Positions 5,846 through 9,183 of a stretch of DNA of 9,183 bases are shown here, piece by piece. The notes under the pieces were generated by a model. It saw only the letters and a list, made by a program, of their open reading frames with translations, was not told where the DNA came from and did no database searches. Origin of the DNA: Chlorobiota bacterium. GTDB taxonomy: Bacteria > Bacteroidota > Bacteroidia > Bacteroidales > JAADGE01. The position numbers and the translations under genes are program-made. Position 1 is the first letter of the stretch. The number at the start of each line of letters is the position of its first letter. The DNA lies in assembly GCA_030592825.1 (NCBI GenBank), contig JAUVIG010000128.1:1-9183 (forward strand). The letters run 5' to 3'.

Positions 5846-7735
5846 CTAAGTCAACTCAATAATCTCCCTCTTCATCATTTCCCATTCCCCTGTTTCCGGA
5901 TTATATTTGCAATTAGCAAAACATTTCCAATCTTCTTTCATTTCCGGGAAATCTGTTCTGAATAGATAACCGGGCCAACGAGTTTCCTCTCTGAACATTA
6001 CAGTTCTGATATGAGATTCTGCTTGCCAAATTCTTTGTCTGTTTTCCCAGCATCTCATTAATTCGTTTAGATCTTGAGCAGCTAATTTGTCAGAATCTTC
6101 ATGTAAGAATTTTAAATATTCCATTCCTTTTTGAAGTAATGATTCAGAAGTTTTAAATGATTTTGAAACACCTCCCGCATACTCATCCATTATTTTTTGA
6201 AGCCTGAACATAAACATTTTTGGTTTTATGAAATTCGGATTAACATCCGGATCATTTGAATAATGTTTATGTGTTTCAAAAATTTCCAAAGGCATGAAAG
6301 TTGTTTTTTTCATTTCTTCAATTTTCTCCGGACTTATTTCAGGCATTTCAGGATTTTCTACACAAAATCTGATTGCTGATTTTCCTGCAATTCTGCCTTC
6401 CGTGAAAGAACCTGAAGAAAATTTATGACTTGAAGCACCCGAAGCATCTCCGGCAGCAAACATACCTTTAACAGTGGTCATATTATCGTATCCCCACTTG
6501 TAATCATCCGGTGCCATATCTTCCGGTCCGCTCATCCATGCTCCGGAAGCTCCTGAATGTGAACTTATAAAATAGGGTTCGCAAGGTGATATTTCAGACG
6601 CTTTTTCCTCCGGCATTGTATCGGTTGAAGCCCATAAAAGTGCCTGACTTATAGTCATATCCAAGAAATCTTCCCATGCTTCTTTTTCAAGTTCCTTGAG
6701 TTTTCTCGCAGCTTGTTTTTTGTCTTCAATTTCAGCCACAAAATTTTTAATTGCTTCATCGGTTCTCATATAAATCGGCCCTTTCCCTTCCGCTTCATCC
6801 AACAACATTAAATGATTCCTGAGGCTTGTCGGAATTGGTTTGTTTTTTCCGTAAGGCAACCAATTTTCAAGTTCACCGGCTCGTGTTTTCATATATTCTT
6901 CGCCGAGTGCATTTGTCGCTCTTGCTTGAAACAATAAAAACCATGCACCGACCGGCCCGTAAGCATCTTTAAATCTGATAGGAACAAATCTTACTTCTTG
7001 ACATGTCATCTCAGCACCTGCCTTTATAGTAAAATAAGCACTTGCTCCGGAATTAAAAGGCGGATACCATGAACGTCCCAATCCTTCGCCAACAGATTTC
7101 GGCCTGAATATATGAACAGCACCTCCCATAGCCACGAGAACGGATTTTGCTTTAAACACATAGAATTTATTTTCTCTCACACTGAAACCGACAGCTCCGA
7201 CACATCTGTCGCCTTCCATGATCGGATCGGTTATAAATACTCTTTCGTAATATTCACCGTTATCCTCCATCTCTTTTAAGGCATTTTTTGCAGCCTCTGC
7301 TACAATTGTTTTATATGATTCACCGTGAATCATTATTTGCCATCTTCCTTCGTTTATATATTTTTCGTTTTCATCTTTCCATATAGGTAAACCCCATTTC
7401 TCGAATAAATGAACCGAAGAATCAACATGTCGTCCGATATTAGCAACCAGATCATCTCTGACAATGCCCATCAGGTCATTTTTAACATAGTCAACATAAT
7501 CTTTAAGTGTATTTTTTCCTTCTTTCAGGCCTACATACATGTTTATTGCAGATAAGCCCATTGCTACTGCACCGCTTCTGTCCATTGATGCTTTATCGAC
7601 TAAAGTAACTTTTAGATTATTTTTCTTTGCCCAGTATGCAGCTTCAAAAGCTGCACCACATGCAGCCATACCTCCGCCGAGAATTAACAGATCGGTTGTA
7701 ACTTCAACCGTTTCATAATTTTCGTATATATTCAT
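5846..7735 (-). CDS. aprA: Adenylylsulfate (APS) reductase alpha subunit, AprA
   Basis: This 629-residue FAD protein starts at ATG 7735-7733 and has near-usual length for AprA. It catalyses APS + 2 e- to sulfite + AMP, reversibly, in the cytoplasm as a heterodimer with AprB. The N-terminal FAD site is LLILGGGMAACGAAFEA (16-32). The distal flavin loop is FAAGDASGASSHKFSSGSF (426-444). Substrate-channel residues known from the Archaeoglobus enzyme appear to be kept, by my alignment from memory: N65, W223, R254 and L267 (in RFVPIRFKDAYGPVGAWFLL) and H393 (in SSHSGASGAW). These regions, notably the GPVGAWFLLF stretch, distinguish it from succinate dehydrogenase or fumarate reductase flavoproteins. 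It is unusually separated from aprB by 221 bp and is followed after 24 bp by the YkgJ-like gene. No frameshift or truncation is seen. Confidence 0.97.
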   Translation of the reverse strand: MNIYENYETVEVTTDLLILGGGMAACGAAFEAAYWAKKNNLKVTLVDKASMDRSGAVAMGLSAINMYVGLKEGKNTLKDYVDYVKNDLMGIVRDDLVANIGRHVDSSVHLFEKWGLPIWKDENEKYINEGRWQIMIHGESYKTIVAEAAKNALKEMEDNGEYYERVFITDPIMEGDRCVGAVGFSVRENKFYVFKAKSVLVAMGGAVHIFRPKSVGEGLGRSWYPPFNSGASAYFTIKAGAEMTCQEVRFVPIRFKDAYGPVGAWFLLFQARATNALGEEYMKTRAGELENWLPYGKNKPIPTSLRNHLMLLDEAEGKGPIYMRTDEAIKNFVAEIEDKKQAARKLKELEKEAWEDFLDMTISQALLWASTDTMPEEKASEISPCEPYFISSHSGASGAWMSGPEDMAPDDYKWGYDNMTTVKGMFAAGDASGASSHKFSSGSFTEGRIAGKSAIRFCVENPEMPEISPEKIEEMKKTTFMPLEIFETHKHYSNDPDVNPNFIKPKMFMFRLQKIMDEYAGGVSKSFKTSESLLQKGMEYLKFLHEDSDKLAAQDLNELMRCWENRQRIWQAESHIRTVMFREETRWPGYLFRTDFPEMKEDWKCFANCKYNPETGEWEMMKREIIELT

Positions 7736-7805
7736 ATTATTGATTTCTTAATTAAAATTGATTTAGTAAGCAGATGTCTGATTCTGTGATTTGAAATGAG
7801 CATTA

Positions 7806-7837
7806 ATTGTTAAATTGTTTCATTGCTGAATTGCTGA
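7806..7837. repeat. Four tandem 8-bp units in the aprB-aprA gap
   Basis: The units ATTGTTAA, ATTGTTTC, ATTGCTGA and ATTGCTGA follow one another without gaps. They are non-coding, about 70 bp upstream of the aprA start in transcription order. Confidence 0.8.
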
Positions 7838-7883
7838 TCTTAAAATATATGTTTATACAGAAATATTGTATTAAACTATTTAT

Positions 7884-7920
7884 TCATTCTATCATTTAAT
7901 CATTCTGTCATTTAATCATT
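7884..7920. repeat. 16-bp tandem repeat in the aprB-aprA gap
   Basis: TCATTCTATCATTTAA (7884-7899) is followed directly by TCATTCTGTCATTTAA (7900-7915), one mismatch apart, and then a partial TCATT. It starts about 36 bp after the aprB stop in transcription order. The remaining gap sequence (7736-7956) is plain AT-rich DNA without an evident gene. Confidence 0.9.
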
Positions 7921-7956
7921 TTTATATTCACTCATTACCAAATCATTTCATAATCA

Positions 7957-8394
7957 TTACAACTCTTGCAGATTATCAGTTCCCAACGACTCCGGTTCTG
8001 TTCGTAACAATTGACTTTTAAGATCATCGGTGCCTGTTCCCCATCCGGCATCCGGTACTGCACTGCCTTCAGGTGTTGTACGAATTGGAAATTTAAATCG
8101 TTTTAATTTTCCGTTACGAAATTTAACCGACCACATTATAGAATCTGTGCTTCTTAAGGGTTGAACTACTCCTCCGAGAGGCATAAAATCAGCATATCCT
8201 CTGATTTCTATTGCTTGTGTAGGGCATATTTTCACACAATTATAACATTCCCAACACATATCAACTGCTCTGTTATATGCTTTATTGGTTTTTATATCAA
8301 GAACCATTAAATCGTTAGGGCATATATACTGGCAAGCAGTTTTATCCTGTGCTTTACATCCGTCGCATTTATCCGGAATTACAAAACTTGGCAT
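7957..8394 (-). CDS. aprB: Adenylylsulfate (APS) reductase beta subunit, AprB
   Basis: This is a 145-residue two-[4Fe-4S] ferredoxin subunit that feeds electrons to the FAD of AprA. The start chosen is ATG 8394-8392, giving MPSFVIPDKCDGCK, the family N-terminus. An in-frame start at 8430 would add 12 unrelated residues and overlap the likely promoter. Cluster cysteines are C10/C13/C21/C25 and C47/C50/C53/C57. W48 in CWECY matches the tryptophan placed between clusters and flavin in the Archaeoglobus structure. YADFMPLGG (67-75), the IMWSVKFRNG strand region (86-95), RFKFPIRTTPEGS (99-111) and a long tail that in known structures wraps around AprA are present. It is the first gene of the apr-qmo set; no sat gene precedes it in the window. 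Confidence 0.97.
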   Translation of the reverse strand: MPSFVIPDKCDGCKAQDKTACQYICPNDLMVLDIKTNKAYNRAVDMCWECYNCVKICPTQAIEIRGYADFMPLGGVVQPLRSTDSIMWSVKFRNGKLKRFKFPIRTTPEGSAVPDAGWGTGTDDLKSQLLRTEPESLGTDNLQEL

Positions 8395-8427
8395 ATAATA
8401 TATTTTTATAAATAATTGAATCAGCTG

Positions 8428-8459
8428 CAAACTTAAATCAAATTATTAAAAATTTCAAT
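8428..8459 (-). promoter_or_regulatory. Putative Bacteroidota-type promoter of aprB
   Basis: On the minus strand, TAAGTTTG (plus-strand 8435-8428) fits the -7 motif TAnnTTTG. ATTG (8459-8456) lies 20 bp upstream, where a TTTG-like -33 element is expected. This predicts a leader of roughly 25-30 bases before the aprB ATG at 8394. No comparable motif was found upstream of aprA, the YkgJ-like gene, qmoA, the BRO-like gene, qmoB or qmoC. That would be consistent with one long transcript from here, but absence by eye is weak evidence. Confidence 0.45.
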
Positions 8460-8464
8460 TTTAA

Positions 8465-8638
8465 TTGCAGTTCGGCAGCAAAAGAAATAGGCTTCAAAGA
8501 ATTAGTTTTTTTGGATATTCGGAGCAGACAGAATACAGGGGTACCGATTCATATACAGTATTTGACAGCGGAAGTATCAATATTGAAGGCTTTTTGTATT
8601 TGCCGGTATTATTCAGGTCTGTTAAATATAATCCTTAA
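8465..8638 (+). pseudogene. Start-less C-terminal coding remnant (unidentified)
   Basis: A plus-strand frame of about 57 codons runs from a TAA at 8462-8464 to a TAA at 8636-8638 without any ATG. It reads like real protein (RISFFGYSEQTEYRG, then TDSYTVFDSGSINIEG and FLYLPVLFRSVKYNP), with base composition clearly less AT-rich than the DNA to its left. The composition changes abruptly near 8461-8470, as expected for a truncated gene end left by deletion or insertion. The stop overlaps the stop of the convergent SiaC-like gene. I do not recognise the parent protein. It could also be a chance open frame. Confidence 0.35.
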
Positions 8639-9003
8639 TACCTTTCAATAACATCAACAGGCATATTTGTGAAGTCCAAGAAATCATTAGCTATTTCAAG
8701 ATTATCAACGTCATCTTTATCATATATCCATGTTATCCTTATTTTCTTTCCCTCTTTATAAAAATAATATAACTTATTAAAAATTTCAATAATACTTTTT
8801 AAAGATGCACTGCTTATAACGCCAAAATGAAATATCCAATTCATATCACAGTTCAAATTTGGTATTTCCTTATCAATCCAATTGAGGATTTTATCATACA
8901 AATCAGTTATTTCAATATAATATGAATTACCTTTAATCTCAAATTTATATTCGGAAGCTGACAGGTAAACATAAGGACTATCTTTTGTTTTTTCAATTAT
9001 CAT
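8635..9003 (-). CDS. SiaC-like regulatory phosphoprotein (DUF1987 family)
   Basis: This is a 122-residue protein with an ATG start at 9003. The order of conserved features fits DUF1987/SiaC: YVYLSASEYKFEIKGNSY near 11-28, EITDLYDKILNWIDKEI (31-47), SSASLKSIIEIFNKLYYFYKEGKKIRITWIYDKDDVDNLEIANDFLDF (about 64-111). In Pseudomonas, SiaC is phosphorylated by the kinase SiaB and dephosphorylated by the phosphatase SiaA, and it activates a diguanylate cyclase. The phospho-threonine there aligns, in my manual alignment, with S65 here. It is thus likely a partner-switch regulator in signalling. No SiaA/SiaB partner gene is in the window. It lies 240 bp upstream of aprB on the same strand, with the aprB promoter candidate and a remnant between. 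A regulatory link to apr is not supported by the sequence. Confidence 0.8.
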   Translation of the reverse strand: MIIEKTKDSPYVYLSASEYKFEIKGNSYYIEITDLYDKILNWIDKEIPNLNCDMNWIFHFGVISSASLKSIIEIFNKLYYFYKEGKKIRITWIYDKDDVDNLEIANDFLDFTNMPVDVIERY

Positions 9004-9045
9004 AGATTATTTATATTTAAGATAAGATAAATTAATGTATAATTA

Positions 9046-9183
9046 GAGTCTGTCTATAAAGTCTGTGTTTGTTTCAGAATGTTCGAGTTCGAGGCTTGTG
9101 AAATGTTTAGAATCAGGAGTTTACTTTTGTAAATGACTGATTGTAAACATGAGCATAACGAAGAAATCGGACATTATGGACAA
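9046..9183. mobile_element. MITE-like element with terminal inverted repeats (cut by window end)
   Basis: The left terminus reads GAGTCTGTCTATAAAGTCTG (9046-9065). The window's last bases, reverse-complemented (TTGTCCATAATGTCCG), match its CTGTCTATAAAGTCTG part at 12 of 16 positions, so both termini are probably present, the right one incomplete. Inside is a strong hairpin: 9105-9124 pairs with 9129-9148 at 16 of 20 positions around a TTTT loop. There is no gene inside about 140 bp. This is the structure of a non-autonomous element mobilised by a transposase elsewhere. A target-site duplication cannot be checked because the right flank is missing. It lies 42 bp upstream of the SiaC-like gene start. 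Confidence 0.65.

Noticed and set aside
5846..7735. AprA as succinate dehydrogenase/fumarate reductase or aspartate oxidase flavoprotein
   Set aside because: The GPVGAWFLLF channel region, the SSHSGASGAW stretch and the adjacent AprB exclude it.
8395..8430. Longer aprB start at 8430
   Set aside because: The extra 12 residues do not resemble any AprB N-terminus and the start would lie inside the probable TAnnTTTG promoter motif. MPSFVIPDKCDGCK is the family start.
8635..9003. SiaC-like protein as a dedicated regulator of apr/qmo
   Set aside because: Nothing in the sequence beyond proximity supports it. A promoter candidate and a gene remnant separate the two.

Overview
The window is AT-rich (about one third G+C by eye) and looks like a Bacteroidota chromosome fragment. 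The reasons are genes without Shine-Dalgarno sequences, a TAnnTTTG-type promoter motif upstream of aprB, a BRO/DinD-like gene and a SiaC-like protein of Bacteroidota flavour, and intergenic palindromes of the kind common in that phylum. The taxonomic call is inference. No rRNA or marker gene is present.

Almost every gene is on the minus strand, so the transcript reads from high to low coordinates. From upstream to downstream the order is: a SiaC-like phosphoprotein gene (9003-8635); aprB (8394-7957) and aprA (7735-5846), the two subunits of dissimilatory adenylylsulfate (APS) reductase; a cysteine-cluster protein of the YkgJ type (5821-5096); qmoA (4677-3451); a BRO/DinD-like gene (3418-2600); qmoB (2577-439); and the first 42 codons of qmoC (128-1), which runs off the left edge.

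Functionally this is an APS reductase/Qmo module. AprAB interconverts APS with sulfite plus AMP, and QmoABC exchanges the electrons with membrane quinones. The module serves dissimilatory sulfate reduction or, run in reverse, sulfite oxidation. The sequence alone does not settle the direction. ATP sulfurylase (sat) and dsr genes are not in the window.

The unusual part is the layout. The usual compact order aprB-aprA-qmoA-qmoB-qmoC is kept, but every junction is widened or interrupted. A 221-bp repeat-bearing gap separates aprB from aprA. A YkgJ-like gene plus a 418-bp field of palindromes lies between aprA and qmoA. A BRO/DinD-like gene sits between qmoA and qmoB, with a 2 x 16-bp tandem repeat at its end. 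A 310-bp spacer with a palindrome, a 14-bp duplication and a heptamer array separates qmoB from qmoC. The right edge carries a MITE-like element with terminal inverted repeats and a strong internal hairpin, cut by the window end. A short start-less coding remnant on the plus strand lies between aprB and the SiaC-like gene.
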